In this document: one piece after another, positions 22,021 through 31,885 of the stretch
How positions within the stretch are numbered: the first letter of the stretch is position 1
How the letters are laid out: every line of letters begins with the position of its first letter
Origin: Panaeolus papilionaceus
Lineage: Eukaryota > Basidiomycota > Agaricomycetes > Agaricales
Assembly (NCBI GenBank): GCA_015501605.1
Contig: JADNRZ010000001.1
Coordinates: 186,001 to 250,000, forward strand
Length of the DNA: 64,000 nucleotides
Direction: 5' to 3'
Translations under genes and position numbers: made by a program
Notes under the pieces: generated by a model
The model's database searches: none
Told to the model about the DNA's origin: nothing
What the model saw: only the letters and a program-made list of their open reading frames with translations

Positions 22021-22742
22021 TCACGAACTGGGTGGATCATCCCACTTGCCATCCTTCCCCCACACCCTCTCCAGCCCCGCACTATCCTCCCACCTCCAAT
22101 TCCACTTCGTCGCCGAAAGATACCACATCGGCTCCTCCTCCTCCCCAAACCCAAACCACTCTCTCAGCACCTCCACACACTCTTCTGACGGCCTCGTATT
22201 CCCACACCTATACGCGTCCGCAATAGCAATAACAAGCGGCTTATCAGGTTCATAATAAATCAGATCCAATCCCACATTCACCGCACGGGCATTCATCGTC
22301 TCAGGATGCTGCTCCCTCAACAAGCGGCGAATTCGATCAGACACCACATAGACATGCATACTCGGCGGAACGCCAGGATCATCTGGGCCCGTCGACGTCT
22401 TGAGGGAAAACCCACGATGCCTCGCTATCTCAGCTAAGCGCTCATCTGACACCGGCCAGCCGTACAGGAAATGCGGAGGCTGGAGTTGCGTCCCTTTACG
22501 AAGATACAAGCCAGGCGGAAGGTGTTTGTACCCGGGGAGTTCTTTGAAGACCAGTGTTTCCATCCACTCTTCTTCGTCTCTCCATGTAACCTGTGTTGCA
22601 TAGAAATTGGGTCAAAACAGTAGATATCTCATAATTGAAAGCAACCTACCTCTTTTTTGCGAAGACCCGGGGGCCAAAATGCGACAGGAAGTTTAGGGTG
22701 TAGCTCTTTAAATTGCTTTCTGGTTATAGAATATGGCGGCAT
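22021..22742 (-). CDS. Hypothetical protein, two exons
   Basis: Exons (minus) 22742-22650 and 22590-22021 are joined over a clean GT-AG intron and give 220 residues starting MPPYSITRKQFKELHPKLPV. I do not recognise the family. The product is soluble-looking, rich in Pro and aromatic residues, with WPPGLRKKEVTWRDEEEW at the exon junction, LPGYKHLPPGLYLRKG, LVIAIADAYRCGNTRPSEE and a C-terminal Trp-rich end (WYLSATKWNWRWEDSAG). No signal peptide or membrane span was seen. The in-frame join and the lack of stops over 660 coding bases support a real gene. It is probably lineage-restricted. Confidence 0.6.
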
Positions 22743-23276
22743 GACTGGTGATGATGGTTTCAGAATACAATGTTTACGTTCTTCCTCAAAAGTGCGGAGT
22801 CATTATATATATTATGCTTACATAATTGTCAATTGCCAATCAAGTACGGCATCGCGCGCTTTGTTTATACTCAGCCTCCTTTTGCATGCACTTCCGTTCC
22901 TCCCAACTACTTACTAGCGAAGAAACCCCTTTTTAGCACCCCCTGAGGGCCCCCTAATTATTGAGTATCAGCCTGATTGACGATAGTCGGGTCAAATCCC
23001 AGGTCTTGTCGCAACTTGAACCCGACGGTGGCTGGCGGCTGGCTCTATTCAGCCCAAATTCGGAATCCCTCGACTTCCTCTCTCGCTTTTTCTGTTTCTC
23101 CTTTTTTGCTTGATAGCTCATGATGTAGTGCATTCGATCTCCTTTGTAGTGCGTCAAACACGCCCATTCTGAAATCATAAATAAAACCGAGAAATATTCG
23201 CGGTACATGAATTCATGACCTTTGAAGCGCACACCACTCATTCATCCAGCTCGCGTTCTCTGCTCAATACGTCACC
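22743..23276. promoter_or_regulatory. Divergent intergenic between two hypothetical genes
   Basis: About 530 nt separate the start codons of a minus-strand gene (22742) and a plus-strand gene (23277), so it probably holds both promoters. A tatatatatt run at 22805-22814, about 65 nt from the minus-strand start, may serve as a TATA element. Nothing else was recognised. Confidence 0.4.
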
Positions 23277-24338
23277 ATGTCATCCAACCCCAATCTTGTC
23301 GGAATGTTTGAGCCAAGCCGCTTTCATGAAGATCTCCTGGACATTGTTGAGGATTCCAGAACCAACAAGAACAAGGAGTTTCCCTTGTATGCGGTGTGGG
23401 GAAAGGTCTACGAATTTCTGAACGCAGCATCATTCAGCGGTGGATGCAGGCTTTCTCCTGCCCACCAATATGGCTTCACTCGAGTTATACACCAACACGT
23501 TCATCGCGAAAAGAAGGGTAGACCAGGCTCATCAGATCACACCGGAGGGGCAAATCAACCATTGCACCCACAACTCTCGACAAGTATGTGATACTTTGTT
23601 GTCTGCTTTTTCCTTCAAATGCGAAAATTTATTTACCTCCCCTATCTACACAGCTCGTGCGCAGCATGACGGAACTTCATTGGTCGAGAGTGTAACCACG
23701 TCAGGTAAGCTTGTCTCCCTCAGTCCTCTAGGTCACGCACTGACACCTGAGCTTTAGCTGTGTCGTATACGAAAGATGTGGATTTGGACTCGGATTTATC
23801 GATGATGTCGGAGGGTGACACTAGCGACGAGAGTGATTATTCGATAGAAGGGGACGATACCACCTGGCTGCCTGACGCTTCGATTTTCCTTCACGTACCA
23901 CACAAACGCTCCAGCTTCCACGTGGTTTGTGTCATCGAAAACAAACAGTTTCCTGTGCGGAAGAGACTCGCAGATACAGAAGATATTATCTCCTTGACGG
24001 ATTCTAATGAGGTGTCCAGAAGGCATCTGTTCTCCAACTATTGGAAGGAGGCACGCACAGCAGACAAGGTTTTCAGCGACGCTCTGGAACAAATTCAGTT
24101 CCAACTTGAGCATATTTTCAGCAGCACTGAAGTTTGTCGCGTCCAGTATATCTTTGCTGTCGGGCTATTCTTTACCGCCTTTGTGGCACAGGCTGCCGCC
24201 GAAGATATGGGCATACCCGATCAGCCGAAATTCCACTTCCTATATGCAGACGAATCTTTCAGAAGCCTGAATCCTCTGTTAGCGGAGATATGGGGCGAGA
24301 TCATCACTTGGGAGGACCCTAACAATGAGGCTTCATGA
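23277..24338 (+). CDS. Hypothetical Agaricomycete protein
   Basis: Exons 23277-23583, 23654-23704 and 23758-24338 join in frame to 312 residues. The N-terminus (NKEFPLYAVWGKVYEFLNA) resembles a group of Agaricomycete hypothetical proteins with a similar ALYTVWG-like stretch followed by an acidic linker and a FLHVPH-like strand; I know no function for them. Here the linker is Ser/Asp/Glu-rich (SDLSMMSEGDTSDESDYSIE, about residue 130), then IFLHVPH, VCVIENK, and a helical C-terminus (YIFAVGLFFTAFVAQAAAED could be one membrane-associated helix). Both introns are short with good GT-AG ends. The VCVIENK strand after an FLHVPH strand is a restriction-enzyme-like D/E-x-K arrangement, but that is speculation. 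Confidence 0.55.
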
Positions 24339-24507
24339 CAGTCTCATTTCGCATCTTCGTCCATATAAATTTTATGTTATTCATCTATGGCTACCTCCTC
24401 CCTACCCATTGCTACCATACTTGTATCAAGTATAGAGAGATGAAGGCAAGCAGGTATTACTACACAATTTTATAAACTATCCCTTTCCTCAAACTTCCCC
24501 TAAAACC

Positions 24508-25342
24508 ATGGCCGCCTCATTCAATATTACGACACTTCCATCCGACAAGGTTAGTGTGTTCTATCATAAATTCAACCACGGGGCCCCCGAGAACAGCGTA
24601 TCACCATGGACGCGTATAGTACGGGGAGTTTGTCAATCGCCCCTCTGTAGCTATTAGACTTATTGTGTGCCTTGCGTTCAATAGAGACGCAATGCACGTC
24701 AAAAATCTCTCCTTTCACGTCGAGCATGTTGAAATCGTCGACATCCCCGATATTTCGAAAGCCCTCGGTGTAAAACCAGCAAGGGTGGAACCAGTCTTCT
24801 ACACCTTACCCGCCATGTACGACCCAAGGACCAAGACAGCGCTGCCTGACTCACTCGCCATCCTCCAATACCTCGACGAACAATATCCCGATGCTCCGAT
24901 CCTCGTCCCAAAAGGAACCGAAGGTCTCATCGCGGCGTTCAAGGCGGCTTTCGCACCCATTGACAAGAAAATCTTCAAATTCCTCATACCTAAGATGGTG
25001 GGCCTCGTAGCCGGTACCAAGAGCGAAGGCCACTTCATAGAAACAAGAACGAAGTCCTTGGGGAATCTCGACGAACTCGCTCCTAGGGGCGCAGATGCGG
25101 ACCAAGCATGGGCGGAGTTGAAGGCGATGTACGACGATGTTAATTCATGGTATGGTACGAGACAATTCATCATGGGAGGAGAGTATCCTACCTATGCGGA
25201 TCTCCTGGTGGCTGGTCAATTATGGTGGTATCGCTCTACCTTGGGGTCGGAGAGCGAAGAATGGAAGCGGATCTTGTCGTGGAATGATGGGCGATGGGGA
25301 CAGATAATTGCACACTTTGATAACCTTAAACTTGCGAAATAG
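24508..25342 (+). pseudogene. Second GST copy with lost splice donor (probable pseudogene)
   Basis: A duplicate of the GST gene at 20273, including about 80 nt of upstream sequence and the 3' flank to about 25366. Exon 1 would run from the ATG at 24508 and exon 2 from about 24685 to 25342. In the intact copy exon 1 ends aa|gtgtgt; here the same place reads cg|gggagt, so the GT donor is gone. Without splicing, the frame stops at the TAG in the old intron (agctattag). The nearby GT in atagtacgg would put exon 2 out of frame. Exon 2 itself is open and near-identical to the intact copy (FIMGGEYPTYADLLVAGQLW). It could still make protein by an unusual splice or an internal start, lacking the glutathione-site N-terminus. 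Confidence 0.75.
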
Positions 25343-25587
25343 ACGAAGAGTCGAAGTATTTACTATGTTTGTTACTAGTATGGCCACCTCATTGATATAA
25401 ATCCCATCATTTTAAAACGGAAAAAGTGGGTTGGTATTACAGAAAGTTAGAAATGTTGGCACTCTAGATCTTATGGGGTCGAGAGTTAGATGAGTATCAT
25501 AACCGAAGGAGGAGGTGAAGGAACATTTGGGATTGCAGTCAAGCGGATTTAAGGCGTACGTGTTGGTGAGTAAAAATACAAAAGCAT

Positions 25588-25665
25588 ACACTGAAGGGGA
25601 GTCGAACCCCTGCCGCTTGCTCACACAATGGAAGGCAAGCATGATAACCGCTTCACCATCAGTGT
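25588..25665 (-). tRNA. tRNA-Gly(UCC) with 7-nt intron
   Basis: On the minus strand a full cloverleaf can be drawn: acceptor ACACTGA/TCAGTGT, D arm GTGA-AGCGGTTA-TCAT, anticodon stem CTTGC/GCAAG, variable CGGC, and T arm AGGGG-TTCGACT-CCCCT. The anticodon loop is 14 nt (CTTCCATTGTGTGA). Removing TTGTGTG after position 37 leaves the normal loop CTTCCAA with anticodon UCC (Gly). Internal promoter boxes A (GGTGAAGCGG region) and B (GGTTCGACTCC) are present. The mature length is 71 nt before CCA addition. Confidence 0.85.
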
Positions 25666-25888
25666 TGTCGATATTACAACCAGAACATCGAAACGGGGAT
25701 AAAAACTCGATACTGACAAGCCGAAGCAGCCACACCTGCCGATCCTACCTCCGCTTCTGGCATTTGCTGCTCTCCATCAGCCCCATGTCTGCAAATCTCG
25801 AATGTCGCGATCACGTATTCTGACCTGTATAAATGTCATTAGCATTCTCTGAGGTTACCAGCGTGTAAAGTAGAGACTACGTGCCAAT

Positions 25889-26077
25889 TTAAATGCAACA
25901 TCGTTGGCCGTGATTACACCCCGAGTCGTAGAAAACGCTTCTCCATGCATCCGGGCATGTCTGTACAGTACAGATCGTTCCCCTGTCACCTCCTTGATCC
26001 TGACAGGAGAGGGACAGAACTTGACATGAATGGAGAAGGATGCTGAGGACCAGGAACGTTGGTCTGGCGAGTTTCAT
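25889..26077 (-). CDS. Small secreted cysteine-rich protein
   Basis: A 62-residue frame with ATG at 26075-26077 and TAA at 25889. The N-terminus MKLARPTFLVLSILLHSC is a classical signal peptide (n-region Lys/Arg, long hydrophobic core), with likely cleavage before the CQDQGG segment. The mature ~38 residues contain six cysteines spaced C-x10-C-x4-C-x12-C-x5-CC, and end RCCI. This looks like a disulfide-knotted peptide, for example a small secreted effector-like or defensin-like protein, but no family is recognised and no activity is inferred. No intron is needed. It lies between a tRNA gene and a GTPase-like gene. Confidence 0.55.
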   Translation of the reverse strand: MKLARPTFLVLSILLHSCQVLSLSCQDQGGDRGTICTVQTCPDAWRSVFYDSGCNHGQRCCI

Positions 26078-26738
26078 GTTTCGAAGTCTGTTTAACTCGA
26101 CGTCAATACTATAGCGCTAGCAGGGGAGTCAGATATGTTGATCGGCCAACCTAAGAGCTTACAGATGACAACAGGGAATGGGTAGACGTTGGGAACGATG
26201 GGCGGTGGACGCTCGTTGGACACTCGCCTTATAACCAAACAGCCCCATGATAAGCATCGACGCCGGTCCTTTCGAAGCATGATCATATGGCGCACTGCAG
26301 TACTTTCATAAGTATAAGTATAGCTGATTGCCGTGCAATATCAATTGCAAGCTTCATCGGTTCATCATAGGCTGATGCTCCAATTTGAATACCTATTCAC
26401 TTGATCATTTATCATTTCGAACTACATAAGACTGAAGAACCGTGCAGAGAATAGATAGGCCAGATAACAGATTGTATATCCCATAAATAGCGCACTCCTT
26501 CAATTGCAATGGAATCTAAAGAGAACAACAACCGCTTCGAAGAACAAGAACGGGAGGTGAGTGACGTCATCGTAGGAGGTGATTGTGGGTACATCAAGTT
26601 GACAGGGTGAATACAATAATCGCAAGGACTTATTGTGACCTTGTTGTTACCACCACACAACACGACGTACATAAAACGTGGCCCTCCTTAATCATCCCTC
26701 ACTGCATACTTACTCCCTTGAACCTTGTTACCTCTACC
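26078..26738. promoter_or_regulatory. Divergent intergenic region
   Basis: About 660 nt lie between the start codon of the secreted peptide gene (minus) and that of the GTPase-like gene (plus), so both promoters are probably here. A short minus-strand open frame at 26092-26295 has no motif. Nothing else was recognised. Confidence 0.4.
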
Positions 26739-27763
26739 ATGTCCGACACAGTCCATATTGCTGAATCTTCTGCAAATAATGATGAGACATTGACCCTCGA
26801 AGCGTCTGGGTCAACGGATAGGAAAGCCTTCGAAAAAGAACTAACTTCCTCGGATTGTGTTTTAATGTATGTCTACCATATCATTCCAAGCCCCATTTAT
26901 CTGCCTTTCGCTCACTCAGATACCAATCATAGAGTCATGGGCACACTTGGTGCAGGGAGGACATCAGTAGGGCAACCTTCCGTCAGACGACAAGTCGCCG
27001 AATCATCGAGACTAAACGAAGTCTTTTAGTTTATACACCAGCTCTTGGACACGGAGATGCCTGAGTCTATACGAAGCCCAGCGCTCCAGCTACAGCCTGA
27101 CACAACTGATATTGATTATCGTTGTATCGAATCAGCGCCATTCACCAAAGGAAACCGGCTCTTCGTCCTTGACACGCCAGCGATCACGGGTAAAGCTACT
27201 ACAAATTCTGATCTGTTACGAGACTTGGGGCTTTGGATAGGAGCGGCGTAAGTGCGCGTATACGGTCCTGTTTTACTCCTTTTGCTGATAGGTCATTTGC
27301 TTGTGCAAACAGCGTTAGAAAGAAAGTCTCGTTTATAGGGTTCATATTTCTACATGACCTCACTAACAAGGATGTGGAGTTTCGTTTCGAAGACCTCCCA
27401 CAGTTATGGCTTCCTTGTACCAAGAAGAAAATACCCCACCAATTGGTGTTTGCGAGTACGAAGTGGTCCAAAGTGAAGAGTGAGCGTTCGAAAGGGTCAA
27501 GAAACAAAAAGGATGAGGCAGAGGAAAATCATGAATACCTAGAAAGTAAGCGTTGGGCAAAGCTTATTGACGATGGTGCCAAAGTGATCAAGATGAAGGA
27601 TGTCGGGACGTTAGAGAAGCAGATAGTTCAGGACATGCTGCCTGAGCCCAAACCCAAAGAAACGGAGCGCTTTTGGTCCTCCCTTCGTTATTCTTCCTTT
27701 CACATAGACGCCGGGTGGTTGAAGCGTCTCCGCAAACATATTCCATATACAACTATCCGCTGA
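26739..27763 (+). CDS. P-loop GTPase-like protein with K-to-R Walker A
   Basis: Paralogue of the gene at 9635-10512. Exons 26739-26866, 26933-26966, 27030-27247 and 27313-27763 give 276 residues; the P-loop again sits in a 34-nt second exon and all intron phases agree. In order: LIVMGTLGAGRTS (the Walker A Lys is Arg, about residue 52), FIHQLLDTEMPES, PDTTDIDYRCIES, LFVLDTPAITGK, FIGFIFLHDLTN, LVFASTKWSKVK in the NKxD position, and LIDDGAKVIKMKDVG-TLEKQI. It has a Lys/Glu-rich insert after STKW (ERSKGSRNKKDEAEE) that the paralogue lacks, and a basic C-terminus (WLKRLRKHIPY). Frame and splice sites are intact, so it is probably expressed, but nucleotide hydrolysis is doubtful without the P-loop lysine. 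Confidence 0.75.
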
Positions 27764-28917
27764 GTCTTGTTAATACTTACTTATTGTATACATATAATGT
27801 ATTTTATCTTCCAACCTCTATGTATGGGACATGATGCATAATGCATAGCCCCTAAGTATTTGCGGCCCGACGCGGTTGGATCTGTTGTCAATGCTGAGAT
27901 CGCTTATTTCCGGCTCTGATGGGACTTGCCCCCGACTTGCTCAACTCCATCTCAGCTCAGACTTTTGCGAACATGAACATTTCCTCTCATTCCCCATAAC
28001 ATCCTTTGGACCTAACTTCTCAAAATAGGTTTGATATACTTCAGGACTTCATGGACATTCTCTTGTGAATCGCCTTTTTTGTTGAGGTTGCGATAAGTCC
28101 GGGTTTTGCGGGTGGCGATGTTGAACCTGGGCTGAGATGCCGTGGCAACTTGGATGAGGAATGATGTTACGATGGCTGTTGAATGGTTGGCCGTCGCTGG
28201 CTTGGGTGAACTTCCGGGAAATTGAATTATATTCAATACAGTTACTTCAGGGATGGATGGCGTAGTTGGAATAAGCATGTGTTGGTGACAAGATGCAGGA
28301 AGTCAGAAAGTATGCAGCATCTGGTGTTTATGAAAAGTGGATATGTTTTTCCTTCCTTATCGTCGTTTCAAACCAAAAACTTACATACGCATGGTTTCAT
28401 TCATTTGGTTTAGATGAAGGGAAGCAATTCATTGTAGCGAACAGCCAATGTCTGCCTTACCCCAAGCCTTGGCGTATCGAGCCTGCCCAGGGTCTATTGA
28501 GTAGATTTATGTTTGCTGTTGAGAACATGGCCCGTTACTTTTTGCTCATCGCATCGCCCACTGAAAATTACCCAGCCCAGTTCCGACATCGCCATATCTC
28601 CGGCACAGTTTCTTGGCACCTGCTGTTTCTAACACAGAACAAGCCAAATCAGCGCCCTGCAAGGCCGAGCCTGCACTTATGTACATGAGGATGAAACGAT
28701 ATGTGCCAAAGGAGATTATTGTTGACGAAACTTTTCTTCCTTTATTTCTTATTCCCTTTCAGTGATCCCAGTCATCTTCGAGCTAGACGCGAAAGGTCAT
28801 TCTGACCTTACTTTTACTTCTCTTCATCCGAGTCGCAGCTCCGGCTTTAGCAGCAGTCGTATACCAATTCTTCGCATCATAAACCCCTCAGTATTCCTCC
28901 ACTGAGCAAGGAACACG
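27764..28917. other. Intergenic, no gene recognised
   Basis: About 1.15 kb before the first fungalysin gene. A plus-strand frame at 28293-28688 (131 codons, no ATG support) and a minus-strand frame at 28012-28278 have no recognisable motifs and look like chance. The last 200 nt presumably hold the fungalysin promoter; no TATA box stands out. Confidence 0.35.
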
Positions 28918-31559
28918 ATGAGGAATCTTTCACCATCGGCTCTGATATCTCTATTAGCACTCTATGCACCCCTCATGAGCATTGGTGGTGTCTCAGCAGC
29001 ACCGTCTCCCAACGCTCAGCCTGGCACATACACCGAGGAACCCGCTCTCGCTAAACGTGATGGCCACACCTTTAGCAGACGCGCGACAACGCAGGTTGTG
29101 ACTGTTGGAATTGGAAAGAGGGCGGTGACTGTCCAGAACTACTACCCAAAGAACACATACGCGGTAAGTTATAACTTGTTCGTTCTATTTTTGTTAGACA
29201 CGACACTAATTAGCAACCTCCTTGTCTTTTATTGACCCCGTTCGTGATCACGCTCTATAAATAAACACACTATCACTACTATCTCATCTGTAGACCTATG
29301 GAACGCCCAAACACCCCAATACACCACCTTCCTTCGAATCAGTGGCACAGCACGAAAAGGACAAAGAGATGGGACTGGGAGGTGACGACGATGACGACGA
29401 TGATGTTCACGCGCCCAAACTTTCCGATTTCACAAAGGGCTTACCACAATTCGCCAATTCCCTCGGAGCAGATTATGAGACTTCCGCGTTCAGAATGGGT
29501 GCAAAGCACGCAACCGACACGGGGAGGGTTGCTTATTTCAGGCAGGCGTACGTGAGTAGCTTGCAGCATCATGTATCTCAGTGTTGGTTTGAGATACAAT
29601 TCTGACGAAAATCCCGACTTTAGCATGGCATTCCGTTCGCAAATGCCGTGGGCAATATCGCATGGGGGAAAGATTCTCAGGTTGTTGCCTATGGGTCCTC
29701 GTTCGTTGATTTGAAAGAGAGTTAGTACCATTTCCCTTCCAAACCTATTACCTCTGACATTCATTTTTGTAGCCAAACTCGCCGACTCGACTCCTACTAT
29801 CAACATTCGCGAAGTCATTCCCAAAATCGAGGAGGAACTCGGGGGAAAACTAAGCGGCCCCGAGCCCAAGTTGGAATACGTGCTCAAAGGAGCTGATCAA
29901 GCTGTTTTGACGTACAAGTTCCAAATCCATAACGTGAAAAGAAGCGTTTATTTGGGAGTTAATGTAGATGCGCATACTGGAGAAATTGTGAGGATTGTAG
30001 ATTACTCCTCAAAGGCATCCGTAAGTGTCCTTCTCGACTAGGATCATCGAGGAGAATGCTGATGTTGAGATTGAATAGTATACCGCCGTTCCTGTCGACA
30101 AAATATCTATTGCAGATGCATACGAAGATATTGTTGACCCTCAAGATTTATTAGCATCTCCTCTTGGGTGGCATGACAATGGTACCGATGTATTTGACTT
30201 AACGATGTGAGTCAATTTTGCTATATCGTAGTTAAAGACTCAACATCCATAAAAAATAGCGGGAACAACGTTGTTGCAGGCTGGCTAGGGAACGACAACA
30301 TCACAGAGTTTATCCCTCAAGCTGTCGGAAACCTTACATTCAAAGTTGTATTCGATCAGAATCTGGAACCTACCTTGCCCGCGAATGCCAATGCATCGGC
30401 TATCAACGCTTTCTATTTCTTGAATAGGCTACATGATATTACCTATCGATATGGATTCACAGAAACTACTTTCAATTTCCAGATGAACAATTTTGGCAAA
30501 GGAGAGAAAGACGGTGATCCAATCATTGTGTCAGTCCAGGATAACGAAGATGTAGACAACGCCTCATTTGCTACACTACCAGAGTAAGCTATCTCTATGT
30601 GAAGTGAAATGACTGACTACTCACGGCGTTTTATTAGCGGTCAACCTGGTATCTGCAAAGCCCATTTGTTCACAACTCCCAATGTACGTTACTCCTTCTC
30701 CTGGTTCTGCGGTGCTCATTCAGGTTTTTCTAGCCCGCCCGAGACGCTGCATTTTCCAACGATGTCATGGCTCATGAGTTCACCCACGGACTTACCAATC
30801 GCATGGTAGGAGGTGGTTCCGCTGAATGTCTGAATGCAGACGAACCGAGCAGCATGGGCGAAGGATGGGGTGATGCACTGGCGAACTGGCTTCAACAGTC
30901 TAGCGCCAATGTTACGGATTTCGTTATTGGCGCGTATCTCGATGATAGCACAAAAGGATTTAGGCAGTTCCCTTATTCCATTCATCGGCAAGTGGAAAAC
31001 TGCTGGTTGATACGCTCGTGTGACTGAAGGTTGATTATTAGGTCGACCAACCCATTGATGTACTCTGATATTCCGAAAAAGAAGGTCCCTCACGGTGAGT
31101 CCTGTTACTTAGCCATCCGTTTGTAACTATGGTTTTCTAAATAAAAATGTAAACAGGTGTCGGCGAGATCTGGGCGAACATACTGCATAATGTGTATGCC
31201 ACTCTAGTCAAAGAAAAGGGTTTTTCAGATAAGAAGTTCACCGATGTTGATGGACTGGAGGGCAACATCATCTGGATGCACCTGTTCATGGATTCGTTGC
31301 TGCTGATGCCCTGTAATCCTTCTTGTCAGTATTTCCTTTATGCCCCTCCTTCATTCACGTTTAAACTGACGAAACAATTCCTCTAGTCGTTGATGCTCGC
31401 AACGCTTGGATTCAAGCAGATGAAAATCGGTATGATGGCGAAAACTTCTGTCTCTTGTGGAGAGAGTTCGCGAAGCGTGGTTTAGGTACACGGGCAGATG
31501 ATACATACGTTGACTCGAATTACGTCCCAAGAGGCTGCGGGACACGCGACGCTGTTTAA
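28918..31559 (+). CDS. Fungalysin, M36 extracellular metalloprotease (copy 1)
   Basis: Secreted zinc endopeptidase. Eleven exons (28918-29163, 29294-29551, 29624-29720, 29773-30020, 30079-30206, 30260-30583, 30638-30683, 30734-30987, 31042-31094, 31157-31324, 31387-31559) give 664 residues. It starts with a signal peptide (LISLLALYAPLMSIGGVSAA), followed by a long propeptide (FTP/PepSY type) with a poly-Asp stretch (GGDDDDDDDVH). The mature enzyme shows FNFQMNNFGKG, the zinc site HEFTHGLTNR (about residues 463-467, His-Glu-x-x-His), GEGWGDALANW (third ligand Glu) and GEIWANILHNVY. The family normally reads HEYTHG; Phe for Tyr here is a conservative change. The intron after exon 8 is GC-AG (GCAAGT donor). 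SEC31 follows 326 nt downstream on the same strand. Confidence 0.93.
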
Positions 31560-31885
31560 TTTCTGACCGATCTGCTTCTGTCGGGATTCCAAGACAAGTG
31601 TTCGTCTCTAGGGGTTTTTTGGGCGTTGAATAGCAATGGACTATTGGACTATTTGAGTCTCTTCTGGACGCTTAAATCTGTTACACCCTATTCATTATAT
31701 TGATCTACATTTTAATCATACAAGTTCGTAGTATGTAAACGTTTCAAGACGAATCAATTGGCCGAATTCGTTGTTATCGACGCCCGTCAAATTGTCACGT
31801 GATGCTATATCACATTAGGGTGGGTCGTGATGAGCTTCGACGTGTCACCGCCGTGTAACGAAAACACTCTCCACATCGCACTCTC
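31560..31885. promoter_or_regulatory. Fungalysin 3' flank and SEC31 promoter
   Basis: A 326-nt gap between two plus-strand genes. It must contain the fungalysin polyadenylation region on the left and the SEC31 promoter on the right. No sharp TATA element is visible; housekeeping genes in fungi often lack one. Confidence 0.4.

Noticed and set aside
15872..25342. Secondary-metabolite gene cluster
   Set aside because: CoA-transferase and GST genes are present but there is no polyketide synthase, NRPS, terpene cyclase or P450 gene in the region.
28293..28688. 131-codon plus-strand frame before the first fungalysin gene
   Set aside because: No recognised motif, no clear start, low-complexity composition and no splice-consistent partner exons.
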